A DNA stretch of 64,000 bases from UMGS1387 sp045541355 (GTDB taxonomy: Bacteria > Bacillota > Clostridia > Oscillospirales > CAG-382): assembly GCA_045541355.1 (NCBI GenBank), contig JAZQIW010000071.1, positions 41,205 through 105,204 on the forward strand. The letters run 5' to 3'. The position numbers and the translations under genes are program-made. The notes beneath the pieces are model-generated. The model made no database searches, was not told the DNA's origin, and saw nothing but the letters and a program-made list of their open reading frames with translations. Shown one piece after another: positions 1 to 7,468 of this stretch. Each line of letters opens with the position of its first letter. Position 1 is the first letter of the stretch.

Positions 1-103
1 ATCAAATGCACCTGTTGCCGAAACTAAAAAGGAAGTTAAAAAGGCGGCAAAGCCTGCCTCCTCCGACAGCGATGATAATGATGAACAAATCAGCTTGTTC
101 TAA
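1..103 (+). CDS. C-terminal end of an unidentified protein (partial)
   Basis: An open frame enters from the left edge and stops with TAA at 101-103. The visible 33 residues are an Ala/Lys-rich then Asp-rich low-complexity stretch ending in EQISLF. Tails of the type QxSLF occur in DNA replication and repair proteins such as PolC and MutS, where they resemble a clamp-binding peptide, so a DNA-metabolism protein is possible. The body of the gene is outside the window and the product cannot be named. A hairpin terminator follows within 12 bases. Confidence 0.5.
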   Translation, partial: SNAPVAETKKEVKKAAKPASSDSDDNDEQISLF

Positions 104-114
104 ATAAAAACTAA

Positions 115-143
115 GGCACTCTGCTTTTGGCAGAGTGCCTTTT
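115..143. terminator. Terminator between convergent genes
   Basis: A 10-bp perfect stem (115-124 with 130-139) is followed by a T run on the plus strand and flanked by an A-rich run on the other side. It can therefore serve both the partial gene on the left and rodA, which ends at 166 on the minus strand. Confidence 0.8.
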
Positions 144-165
144 ATGTGTTAAAGCGTTTTTTGAA

Positions 166-1599
166 TCAGTTGAAGAAGGAATTTTCGCTGTGGGTGCTGA
201 CCGATAGGACAAGTCCCGTTGCTATAAAACAGCTGAGAACAGAAGAGCCGCCGTAGCTGAGGAAGGGATAAGTTATACCGATAACAGGCATTACTCCAAG
301 ACACATTCCGACGTTTTCTACAACCTGAATCATAAGCATGGAAGCAACACCTACGCATATGTAGCAACCTGTTGTATTTCCGCAGGAGAGTGCAATTTTG
401 AATACACGGTATATCATAAAGCAGGTAAGAGCAAGAATGATTAACGCACCGATAAGCCCGAATTCCTCACAGATTGTTGAAAATATCATGTCTGTATGCT
501 TTGCGGGAAGATGGTCGTCAATTCCTTGAGTAACCGTTCCGTTGGTGTAGCCTGTGCCGAATATGCCGCCGTTGCCGATAGCTGTCTGGCTTCTAAGCTG
601 CTGATACCTGATTCCGACACCGAGCGGGTCTATTGATTCGTCAAAGCAGAGCATAATTCTGTTTCTCTGATACTCACTTAAGTGAGCCCATATAAAAGGA
701 GATACACATAAAAGAAAAGCACCGCCTGCAACATAGTACCAAATGCTTATTCCTGCAGCAAAGCACATACATATAAAGATGCAAAGGAAAATGGTGAGTG
801 AGCCGAGGTCGCGCTGGAGAAGTACAAGCGAAAAGATGATAAGTGCATGAATGCCGAGCGTTAAAACTGTGGAGAACTTGTGCATTCTGTCGCGTACCTG
901 TGATAGATGCACGGCAAAGCTGTAAATAAATAAAAGCTTTGCAAACTCCGACGGCTGAATTTTTATAAAACCAAGGTCAATCCAGTTGGCGTTGGTGGAC
1001 TCTGTTACGCTGCTTCCGAAAATATATGTTATAAGTAATAGAGCAGCATTTATGGCAATTATGTACCTGTATTGCGATGCAAGTGAGCGATAGTCTATAA
1101 CCGAAAGCAACAGAGAAACACCGATGCCGAGGATTATGGCAAAGCATTGAATTATAACAAACTTAGCTGACTCAAAGGAAAGCGCCGCACTGTGAACGGC
1201 AAAAACACCGCATAATGCAAGCAGTAAAACCGAGATTGAAAAGGGAATATCAATTGCCGCAAGATGTGTTTTGACGGTGGAAACCAACCACATTTTCTTT
1301 TTTTCAATGGGGTCCTTGGGGGCTGTGGGAATCGGGGGAGCCGCCTTGAAGGTAAGATCCCTGACGGCGTGCCGTCGCCTCTTGGGTGCAGAAACGGCGC
1401 CTCGCCTTTCGGCTTCAATTGGTGTCAGAAGTCTGCCGGTGTTGGAGGTGTCAACACTTGATGCGGTCATGATGCTGATGTGAAGCTCGTCGGAAAAGGA
1501 TTTTCGCGTTATGCTTGAGCTTTTCGCCTCGGAATTCTTGCCCTTGTAATTCTTTATAACCTTAACAGTGTTCTTTTTGATTGTATACTTCCTCTGCAA
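166..1599 (-). CDS. rodA: SEDS family peptidoglycan polymerase, RodA type
   Basis: An integral membrane glycosyltransferase of the SEDS family that polymerises lipid II for cell-wall elongation. I start it at TTG 1599, which has a GGAGGG site (1606-1611) 6 bases upstream; an upstream in-frame ATG at 1638 has none. This gives 477 residues. About ten hydrophobic segments follow residue 118. Seen motifs are the conserved loop with KHTD, whose Asp corresponds to the catalytic Asp of RodA (family knowledge), and PFLSYGGSS near the C terminus. It is longer than typical RodA (about 370-400 residues) because of a ~115-residue basic, Ser/Pro-rich cytoplasmic N-terminal extension. FtsW or SpoVE are alternatives; RodA is preferred from the motif details and the lack of division genes nearby. 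Confidence 0.85.
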   Translation of the reverse strand: MQRKYTIKKNTVKVIKNYKGKNSEAKSSSITRKSFSDELHISIMTASSVDTSNTGRLLTPIEAERRGAVSAPKRRRHAVRDLTFKAAPPIPTAPKDPIEKKKMWLVSTVKTHLAAIDIPFSISVLLLALCGVFAVHSAALSFESAKFVIIQCFAIILGIGVSLLLSVIDYRSLASQYRYIIAINAALLLITYIFGSSVTESTNANWIDLGFIKIQPSEFAKLLFIYSFAVHLSQVRDRMHKFSTVLTLGIHALIIFSLVLLQRDLGSLTIFLCIFICMCFAAGISIWYYVAGGAFLLCVSPFIWAHLSEYQRNRIMLCFDESIDPLGVGIRYQQLRSQTAIGNGGIFGTGYTNGTVTQGIDDHLPAKHTDMIFSTICEEFGLIGALIILALTCFMIYRVFKIALSCGNTTGCYICVGVASMLMIQVVENVGMCLGVMPVIGITYPFLSYGGSSVLSCFIATGLVLSVSTHSENSFFN

Positions 1600-1629
1600 T
1601 GTCGACCCTCCTTTCAAAAACATATAAAT

Positions 1630-1658
1630 ATTATACAACCAATTTTGAAATAAGTAAA
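1630..1658 (-). promoter_or_regulatory. sigma-A-like promoter of rodA
   Basis: On the minus strand, -35 TTTACT (1658-1653) and -10 TATAAT (1635-1630) are separated by 17 bases, about 30 bases ahead of the TTG start. Confidence 0.6.
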
Positions 1659-1687
1659 TATCAAAATATAAATTTTATATATTGTCC

Positions 1688-1716
1688 TTGCAAATGTCAT
1701 AACTTGTTGATATAAT
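1688..1716 (+). promoter_or_regulatory. sigma-A-like promoter
   Basis: TTGCAA (1688-1693), a 17-base spacer and TATAAT (1711-1716). The predicted transcription start near 1723 coincides with the ribosome site AGAGGTG (1723-1729) of the next gene, implying a 5' leader of only about 13 bases. Confidence 0.7.
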
Positions 1717-1735
1717 TTTTTTAGAGGTGAAATAC

Positions 1736-2392
1736 ATGAGTGAATATATAAATGAAGGCGCAGATATTTTCAATGAAGAACCGCAAAAGAAACAGCATAT
1801 TGTAATAAGAATACTTAAATGGATAGGCGTTGGCATAATACTTCTGATTGTTGTGCTTCTTTTTTATCGCTGTGTTACAAGCATGGATCATGGCATAACA
1901 AAAAAAGTGCTTGTCAACCAAAAATTCGTTGATGAATATAGTGGTAACCCCGATACATTTACCGTGGAAAAATACGGTATGCAGTCACCTTGGGTGCAGA
2001 TTCGTCAGGGTAGACTTATAGAATTTAATCACCTTTATTTTGTTCCCATGACAAACCAGCTTCAGTTCTCGATGAAATGGAATCAAGACCTTCCTCAGTG
2101 TGAATATGAGGGCTTTCCTTTTGAAATCTTCCTTGTGGATGATGAGGGAAATGAATACGGTGACTATTGGTTTGAGCTCGCAAGCCGCGAAAGATACCGC
2201 TATGCAAGAATATGCTTTGAAAATGTGGAAATCAGAAAAAATGAGCTTGATGAGAACGGTAATAATATTCGCCGCCCCTTTGTCCTCGTTATAAAAATGA
2301 TTAAACAGGACGGCTCGTTTGAGGAAATCTGTAAATTTGATCTCTATGACGGCAGTAATGTCTATCGTAATGTTGATTTTAGCGTTGAATAG
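1736..2392 (+). CDS. Single-pass membrane protein of unknown function
   Basis: 218 residues from ATG 1736, chosen because AGAGGTG ends 6 bases upstream; an in-frame GTG at 1727 lies inside that site. Residues ~1-22 are polar and cytoplasmic, ~27-46 form one hydrophobic helix rich in Ile/Leu/Val, and the remaining ~170 residues are a soluble, aromatic-rich, probably extracellular domain with a predicted beta-type alternation. I do not recognise the family. There is no lipobox or catalytic motif. It stands alone, divergent from rodA and convergent with spoIIE, with its own promoter and terminator. Confidence 0.75.
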   Translation: MSEYINEGADIFNEEPQKKQHIVIRILKWIGVGIILLIVVLLFYRCVTSMDHGITKKVLVNQKFVDEYSGNPDTFTVEKYGMQSPWVQIRQGRLIEFNHLYFVPMTNQLQFSMKWNQDLPQCEYEGFPFEIFLVDDEGNEYGDYWFELASRERYRYARICFENVEIRKNELDENGNNIRRPFVLVIKMIKQDGSFEEICKFDLYDGSNVYRNVDFSVE

Positions 2393-2419
2393 TCAGTTGA
2401 AAAGTGAAAGACTTTTCCA

Positions 2420-2598
2420 CCTTTTCTTTGGAAAAAGAAAAGGCTAACAAGAAGAAACCGTAATAGCACCGCTTCTGTAAGGGTGCTTTCCGAATAAAAA
2501 TACTCGATTAAGAGCTTCGCCGATGTCTTAGGCTGACATCGGCGAATTTTAATTAATAATGTATTCCCCGACTGCTTGAATTAATGGCGGTCGGGGAA
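2420..2598. repeat. Intergenic hairpin-rich element
   Basis: The 321-base gap 2393-2713 holds no gene. It contains a CCTTTTCTTT/AAAGAAAAGG hairpin (2420-2443), a small GCACC/GGGTGC stem (2466-2487), the terminator at 2516-2550 and a 12-bp stem built on TTCCCCGAC/GTCGGGGAA (2564-2575 with 2587-2598). A similar pair of hairpins, in opposite order, lies at 53508-53667, which suggests diverged copies of a mobile intergenic repeat. Confidence 0.4.
2516..2550 (+). terminator. Rho-independent terminator
   Basis: A perfect 12-bp stem (2516-2527 with 2535-2546), 7-base loop, then TTTT. It ends the transcript of the single-pass membrane protein gene. Confidence 0.8.
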
Positions 2599-2713
2599 GG
2601 CTGTAATTGAGAAAATCACATTAAAAATTTGTTTTATAAAGGAATGTTCTTGCTTTAATTTGTTTTTTTGGGCTTTTTTTAAGAAAAAGCGAAAAATAAT
2701 CGTCGTAGAAAAA

Positions 2714-5083
2714 CTAAATAACCCTGATGACACAGGCAGAGGCATCATCGGTTCTTCCGCCGATATTCTTTGCACGTTCAATAAGTTCACCGGCAAGAAG
2801 GGCGGGGTCGCTTGATGAGTCAAGGCGAATAAGCTCAGAGAGCCAGCGAGCATCGCTGTCTGATGTAATAACGCCGTCTGAAACCATAATAATTACATCG
2901 CCCTTTTCGAGGGAAAAGCGGGTGCTTTCTGCACTGAATGAGGGGATTATACCGACCGGAGGGGTTTCCGAGGCTATTTTATAGAGGCGGGAATTTCTGA
3001 GAACAAAAGATGGCGCGGCACCTGCCTTTATGAAGTAGGCACTTGCATTAAGCTTGTCTACTTCGAGTAAATCAACGGTTGAAAAGGTCTCGTCGCTTTT
3101 TGATAAAAGCAGATTGTTGAGCATTTCAAGACAGACGTTTTTTGCAGTACCCGCACAGAGTAGCTTTTCAAGAAAAATGCAGGTAAGACGGGATGTTGCC
3201 GCCGCCACTTTTCCGCAGCCCATCCCATCTGCGATAATAGAATAAAAGTACCCCTTGTCTGTGTCAAAAAAGCTGACGGTATCACCGCTGACTGTACCCT
3301 CTTGCTTTGAAATACAGCACTGGGCATACTCCAGCGAAAGAATATCGCCTCTTGTAAATTTCATTATCATGTCAGCACTGTCCGAGATGTCAAAGGCTGG
3401 CTCTGAAATTTTCATATTGCATTCCTTTGAGAGATATGAAGACAGCTCAGAGGAGGTACATGGAATTTTGTCGGCGGCGATTCCGTGAATGAAAATCTCC
3501 TTGTTTCTTGTTCCAAGTACCTCGGCATATGAAAACTCAACGCCGATTTTTTTAAGAGCCGTTCCGATGAGCTTTTCAAGGCGAGCATCGCGCAGGCTGT
3601 TTTCCTTGTCAGTTTTTGACGTTGCTTTGATCAGATGTGACATGGAGTTGTAAAGATTTGCAACCGTGCCTGTTCTGTTAGCCTTCATTGTAAGGAAGCA
3701 TAGCTCGCTGTAATGCTCTGATATGTATTTGTAAAGCTCAGAAGACTTTATGCACTTATCAAGAAGCATTTTTGACAGGTCGTTTTCTTCAAACCTACCC
3801 TCACTGAGTAAAGTAATCACTCTGCTTCTTACAGCCCTAAGGTTGCACTCTTTTTTTGCGTAGCAGAAAGAACTCAAGGAACATGAGGCACAGGTGTCTC
3901 TGAAGGCATTGTCGAAAATGTCGCCTGTTTCTGCACTTGATGGATTTTTTAAGTGATTGGAAAGCTTGAAGAGGATGGAGGATAAACCCGATAAAGACTC
4001 AGAAACTCTGTCAAACTCATCCTTTCCGGATGTGGCTTGCCTTGAAGAAATTCGAGCTTTTGATAAGCTTCTTTTGGATTTGAATAGCCTTGCTGCTTTG
4101 TCGCCGAATAATAAAAAAAATAGGCTTGCTGCGCAGGAATATGGGAGAAATTCGGATAGAGCAGAAAAGCCGAATAGATATGAGGCTATAAAGAAAACCG
4201 AAAGGGAAAAGCAGGAAAGACTGATAAATACGCTTTTGGTAAAGAGAAAACCCGATATAAGTCCCGCGACACCAAGCGGCGCACTTGATAGTGGATTTGA
4301 GCAGGCAAACCCGAGGATAAATCCCGCTACACAGCCATAAACAGGGCCTCTTGCCCTCGAAAAGCAAAGGGTGAGAAAGCAGGTGTAAATCAGGGCAAAA
4401 TCAATTCCGAAAAGATTAACGCGGCAGATGGCAGGAACGGTGCAGAGGGTGATTGCGTATAAGGATAAAAGGCGGTAGCTTTCAGAAAATCCGTTTTCCT
4501 TGCCGCATAAAACGGGATAGAATAAATACGTGCAGCTTACCGATAGACAGACGTAGGTAAGAAAGGAAAACACCTCGTCGGCAGAGATTGTTTTTGTAAA
4601 AAGACTGCAAGCACCAATAAATAAGGAAACGGTAAAGGCGGTGATAATTCTGATTTGCGGTTTTTCGGAAAAGCTGCCGGACGTCAGGTTTTTTCGTGTG
4701 AAGTAAAGAAGAAAAAAAGTAATGAACTCAATTATGGCACCCGTTCCCGAAAATAGACAGGAGATGGCAGAGCCTATGTAAAATAAAAGCGCACGGGAAG
4801 CATCTGCACAGCATAGTGCACCGAGGGCAAAGGGGGAGAGAAGTCCGGATGGACGAGAAAGACCTAAAAGCAGGGAAAGAAATATGCTTTCAAACGCCTT
4901 TATAAATGAAGAGGAATGCTTTTGCGCCGCTTCCTTTACCTGTCGGTCATAGGGACATAAGCACCTGAAAATAACGGAACCGAGACACCTTAGATTTGAA
5001 CGAATTCTCCCGAGTATGTTGCCGTAAATACTGCTTTTTGATTTTTTTGTAAAAATTGAATTGTTTTGTTGGTTGTACTGCAT
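2714..5083 (-). CDS. spoIIE: Stage II sporulation protein E, PP2C-type serine phosphatase
   Basis: SpoIIE dephosphorylates the anti-anti-sigma factor SpoIIAA, switches on sigma-F in the forespore and acts at the asymmetric septum. From ATG 5083 (AGAAGGG upstream) the protein has 789 residues, close to the 827 of Bacillus subtilis. Residues ~50-330 hold about ten membrane helices, ~330-580 the Cys-containing regulatory region, and ~590-789 the PP2C phosphatase. In the phosphatase ADGMGCG (~616) and VSDGV carry the metal-binding Asp residues, and GGRTDDAS near the C terminus is the last metal site. In-frame ATGs further upstream lie beyond the promoter elements and lack a good ribosome site. 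A Spo0A box precedes the gene, as expected for an early sporulation gene. Confidence 0.95.
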   Translation of the reverse strand: MQYNQQNNSIFTKKSKSSIYGNILGRIRSNLRCLGSVIFRCLCPYDRQVKEAAQKHSSSFIKAFESIFLSLLLGLSRPSGLLSPFALGALCCADASRALLFYIGSAISCLFSGTGAIIEFITFFLLYFTRKNLTSGSFSEKPQIRIITAFTVSLFIGACSLFTKTISADEVFSFLTYVCLSVSCTYLFYPVLCGKENGFSESYRLLSLYAITLCTVPAICRVNLFGIDFALIYTCFLTLCFSRARGPVYGCVAGFILGFACSNPLSSAPLGVAGLISGFLFTKSVFISLSCFSLSVFFIASYLFGFSALSEFLPYSCAASLFFLLFGDKAARLFKSKRSLSKARISSRQATSGKDEFDRVSESLSGLSSILFKLSNHLKNPSSAETGDIFDNAFRDTCASCSLSSFCYAKKECNLRAVRSRVITLLSEGRFEENDLSKMLLDKCIKSSELYKYISEHYSELCFLTMKANRTGTVANLYNSMSHLIKATSKTDKENSLRDARLEKLIGTALKKIGVEFSYAEVLGTRNKEIFIHGIAADKIPCTSSELSSYLSKECNMKISEPAFDISDSADMIMKFTRGDILSLEYAQCCISKQEGTVSGDTVSFFDTDKGYFYSIIADGMGCGKVAAATSRLTCIFLEKLLCAGTAKNVCLEMLNNLLLSKSDETFSTVDLLEVDKLNASAYFIKAGAAPSFVLRNSRLYKIASETPPVGIIPSFSAESTRFSLEKGDVIIMVSDGVITSDSDARWLSELIRLDSSSDPALLAGELIERAKNIGGRTDDASACVIRVI

Positions 5084-5119
5084 TTTTTGTTTCCCTTCTC
5101 TTGAAAAGTCCTTGTCTTT

Positions 5120-5158
5120 GTTATATAATAACACTGTAAGCAAAAAATATTTGTCGAA
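5120..5158 (-). promoter_or_regulatory. spoIIE promoter with Spo0A box
   Basis: On the minus strand the exact Spo0A box TTCGACA (5158-5152) is followed 21 bases later by TATTAT/TATATAAC (5130-5120). Bacillus spoIIE and spoIIG promoters likewise pair a Spo0A box near -35 with an unusually long spacer of about 21-22 bp (known). The match in both box and spacing supports direct activation by phosphorylated Spo0A. Confidence 0.65.
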
Positions 5159-5213
5159 GTAGAGTAAGGACAAAAAATGTTTGTAAATAAGGCTTTTTGA
5201 TGTTCACAAAATA

Positions 5214-5235
5214 TTTTCAAATAAATTGAAATAAA
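5214..5235. repeat. Copy 1 of a 22-bp shared motif
   Basis: A 22-base sequence built on TTTCAA-5 bases-TTGAAA, found again with one mismatch at 24013-24034. Here it directly abuts the rpmE -35 box (5238), a position suited to a regulator site. Confidence 0.4.
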
Positions 5236-5237
5236 TA

Positions 5238-5266
5238 TTGCTTTTGCAAATATTTTATGCTATAAT
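5238..5266 (+). promoter_or_regulatory. rpmE promoter
   Basis: TTGCTT (5238-5243), 17-base spacer, TATAAT (5261-5266) with an extended TGC just before it. Confidence 0.75.
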
Positions 5267-5310
5267 GCTAAAGTACGATAAAAACGACAGTTGATAAGGA
5301 GTGAAAATAA

Positions 5311-5511
5311 ATGAAGCAGGGAATCCATCCTGAATACGTTGAAGCAACGGTAAGGTGCGCTTGCGGTGAAACATTCACAACTCGTTCCACAAAGTCCGAG
5401 CTCAGAGTTGATATCTGTTCCAAGTGCCATCCTTTCTTCACAGGTAAGCAGAAGTTCGTAGATGCAGGCGGACGTGTTGACAAGTTCAAGAAGAAGTTTA
5501 ATCTTGACTAA
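5311..5511 (+). CDS. rpmE: 50S ribosomal protein L31
   Basis: 66 residues, the usual size of bacterial L31, a protein of the large subunit that contributes to the intersubunit bridge. It is the zinc-binding (C+) form: CAC at residues ~16-18 and CSKC at ~36-39 supply the cysteines, and the HPFFTG segment that follows is typical of the family. An AAGGAG site (5296-5301) lies 9 bases before the ATG. It is monocistronic, with its own promoter and terminator. Confidence 0.97.
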   Translation: MKQGIHPEYVEATVRCACGETFTTRSTKSELRVDICSKCHPFFTGKQKFVDAGGRVDKFKKKFNLD

Positions 5512-5524
5512 TCAAAAAACATTT

Positions 5525-5551
5525 AAAGACGGTTATTGCCGTCTTTTTTTG
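5525..5551 (+). terminator. rpmE terminator
   Basis: AAAGACGG (5525-5532) pairs with CCGTCTTT (5539-5546), followed by a T run. Confidence 0.85.
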
Positions 5552-5599
5552 TTATTTATAATAAACTGACATCAAGTGACAGATTTTGCAAAAACGGGA

Positions 5600-5608
5600 T
5601 GCTATAAT
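5600..5608 (+). promoter_or_regulatory. Extended -10 promoter element
   Basis: TGCTATAAT, an extended -10 box, about 50 bases before the next gene. No good -35 hexamer is present at 17 bases. Confidence 0.45.
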
Positions 5609-5657
5609 ACCCTTGCCGTAAAAAAATGGTAAAAAACAAAAAAGAGATGATATACTA

Positions 5658-6239
5658 ATGATAAAAGAACAAATCAAGATAGCCGACAGGCTGAATGAAA
5701 AGTATAACTCCAAGGAATATAAGGACTTGGTTTATGATCTTGAGAGCTGCATAATTGATATGTATTATCCGGAAAGCAAGGAGAATGATACGGGAAAAGT
5801 GCAGGCAGCACGCGGAAAGGCAAAAATTGCATCGGTTATGCTTGATGAGATAGAAGAAAAAAGAGTGTTTGAAACTGTAAGACCTATACTTGTTGAGCTT
5901 GGAATCACACCCTCCGTCAAGGGCATGAGAATAATTGAGAGATGCGTGATAGAATGTGCAAGACTTGCGGTTGAGAATAAAAGGTATAATATGTCAGAGA
6001 TTTATGAGACGGCAGGGAAGTTTTTTTCAATAACACCGCATAACGCAGAAAGACTTGCAAGGTATGCCTGTGATAAAGTCAGACCGACAAGAAACATAGT
6101 AATTAAATATCCTTTTCTTGAAGTGCTTACACATAGAACTGTCGAAAATGTAACAGTCAAAGAGCTGTGCGATGTGCTTGTCAGGTATGTTGTAGTAAAA
6201 TGTAAATTCAGACAGAGAGGCACGTCAAGGCAGGATTAA
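5658..6239 (+). CDS. Spo0A C-terminal-domain-like protein without receiver domain
   Basis: 193 residues from ATG 5658. Residues ~75-150 resemble the DNA-binding C-terminal domain of Spo0A: the block LVELGITPSVKG matches the family's pattern around GVPAHIKGY, and SITPHNAERLARYA matches the recognition-helix block TTPSRVERAIRHA. A receiver domain is absent; instead there is a ~70-residue charged helical N terminus. It may be a stand-alone DNA-binding regulator that competes with or assists Spo0A, or a divergent relative with another role. The assignment rests on motif resemblance by eye only. It lies between rpmE and the FliB-like gene with its own terminator. Confidence 0.55.
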   Translation: MIKEQIKIADRLNEKYNSKEYKDLVYDLESCIIDMYYPESKENDTGKVQAARGKAKIASVMLDEIEEKRVFETVRPILVELGITPSVKGMRIIERCVIECARLAVENKRYNMSEIYETAGKFFSITPHNAERLARYACDKVRPTRNIVIKYPFLEVLTHRTVENVTVKELCDVLVRYVVVKCKFRQRGTSRQD

Positions 6240-6258
6240 ATGAATAAAATATAATGGT

Positions 6259-6296
6259 AAAGCAGGCATAGCAGTATGGAGTAATGCCTGCTTTTT
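6259..6296 (+). terminator. Rho-independent terminator
   Basis: An 11-bp stem (6259-6269 with 6284-6294) that runs into a T tract. Confidence 0.8.
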
Positions 6297-6311
6297 CTAT
6301 GAATTAAGCAG

Positions 6312-6340
6312 TTGCAAAAAGAGCACGGATGTGGTATACT
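6312..6340 (+). promoter_or_regulatory. sigma-A-like promoter
   Basis: TTGCAA (6312-6317), 17-base spacer, TATACT (6335-6340), about 44 bases before the FliB-like gene. Confidence 0.65.
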
Positions 6341-6383
6341 TTGCATTGTAAATCACATTTGAAAAAGGAAAAGAAGTGCCTTT

Positions 6384-7298
6384 ATGATTGAAGTATACCC
6401 GAGCTACTATAATAAATTCAAATGTATCGCCGATAGGTGCCGCCATAATTGCTGTATAGGCTGGGAAATAGATGTTGATGAAAAAACACTTTGCTTTTAT
6501 AATACCCTTGACGGCGAAATGGGTGATAAAATAAGAAGAAGCATTGATGCAGAGTCTGCAAGCTTTACCCTTTGCGATGGGGAAAGATGTCCCATGCTTA
6601 ATGAGAACGGACTTTGTGACATAATGCTGAAATACGGCCATGATGCCCTTTGCGATATATGCCGTAATCACCCGAGGTTTTCAAATGTTTATTCCGGATT
6701 TTGCGAGACAGGGCTCGGACTGTGCTGTGAAGAAGCGGCAAGAATTGTACTTTCCGAAAAAGAGCCGTTTGTTGTACAATTGCCTGAGAAGGCGGTTCTT
6801 TCCGAGAGAGAAAAAGAATTTTTCGGTATACGAAATGAAATATTTGAAACTCTTCAAAATAGACAAAAGACCGTTTATCAACGCCTTTGTGACCTTGCAA
6901 AGAGCTTTGAACTTGATTTTCGCTTTGATATTGAAAAGCTCAGAAACACATACCTTTGCCTCGAAAGACTTGATGAAGCATGGACAGAACGATTGAACGA
7001 ACTAAGCTGCTTTTGCTTTGATGAAAAGGTGTTTTCGGAAGAGAAGTATCAGCTGCCCTTTGAGCAGCTTTCGGTGTACTTTGTTTTCCGACACCTGACG
7101 GATGCCGTGTGGTACGGCGATTTCAGACAAAGAGTGGGCTTTGTTCTTGAAAGTGTGTATCTTTTGGGCGCACTTGTAGAAAAACGAAGCAGAAACGGCT
7201 CATTTGAAGAAATGGTTGATCTTGTCCGAATGTATTCAGCCGAGATTGAATATTCAACGGAAAATGTAGATTCACTTCTCGAACAAATGGTAATATAG
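6384..7298 (+). CDS. FliB-like (flagellin lysine-N-methylase family) Cys-rich protein
   Basis: 304 residues with a Cys-rich N-terminal half: CRHNCCIGW (~19-27), CPML, CDI, CDICRNHPRF (~93-102) and CCEEA (~116-120). This arrangement is characteristic of the FliB/YkgJ-type family, whose Salmonella member (about 400 residues) methylates flagellin lysines and probably binds an iron-sulfur cluster (family knowledge). The C-terminal ~180 residues are helical. No flagellar gene occurs in the window, so the substrate may be another surface protein or lie elsewhere. The gene has its own promoter and terminator. Confidence 0.7.
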   Translation: MIEVYPSYYNKFKCIADRCRHNCCIGWEIDVDEKTLCFYNTLDGEMGDKIRRSIDAESASFTLCDGERCPMLNENGLCDIMLKYGHDALCDICRNHPRFSNVYSGFCETGLGLCCEEAARIVLSEKEPFVVQLPEKAVLSEREKEFFGIRNEIFETLQNRQKTVYQRLCDLAKSFELDFRFDIEKLRNTYLCLERLDEAWTERLNELSCFCFDEKVFSEEKYQLPFEQLSVYFVFRHLTDAVWYGDFRQRVGFVLESVYLLGALVEKRSRNGSFEEMVDLVRMYSAEIEYSTENVDSLLEQMVI

Positions 7299-7307
7299 AA
7301 GCATTTG

Positions 7308-7330
7308 GCCTTCCCGATGGGAAGGCTTTG
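7308..7330 (+). terminator. Short hairpin terminator
   Basis: GCCTTCCC (7308-7315) pairs with GGGAAGGC (7319-7326) over a 3-base loop. The T run is short (TTT), so strength is uncertain. Confidence 0.55.
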
Positions 7331-7379
7331 CTGTTTGTTATATATTTTGGTAAAAAAATAAAAATATGGCGTAATGTGC

Positions 7380-7408
7380 TTGCAATTATATCATATGTGG
7401 GTTATAAT
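7380..7408 (+). promoter_or_regulatory. sigma-A-like promoter of the GH99-like pair
   Basis: TTGCAA (7380-7385), 17-base spacer, TATAAT (7403-7408), 60 bases before the start of the first GH99-like gene. Confidence 0.7.
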
Positions 7409-7468
7409 TAATTTGAATACGGATATCTTAATAAACTAATGAGAAGTCATAAGAAAGGAGCAGGATAA

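Noticed and set aside
3957..4340. A 127-codon plus-strand frame within spoIIE
   Set aside because: Shadow of the well-supported spoIIE gene; no promoter or ribosome site.
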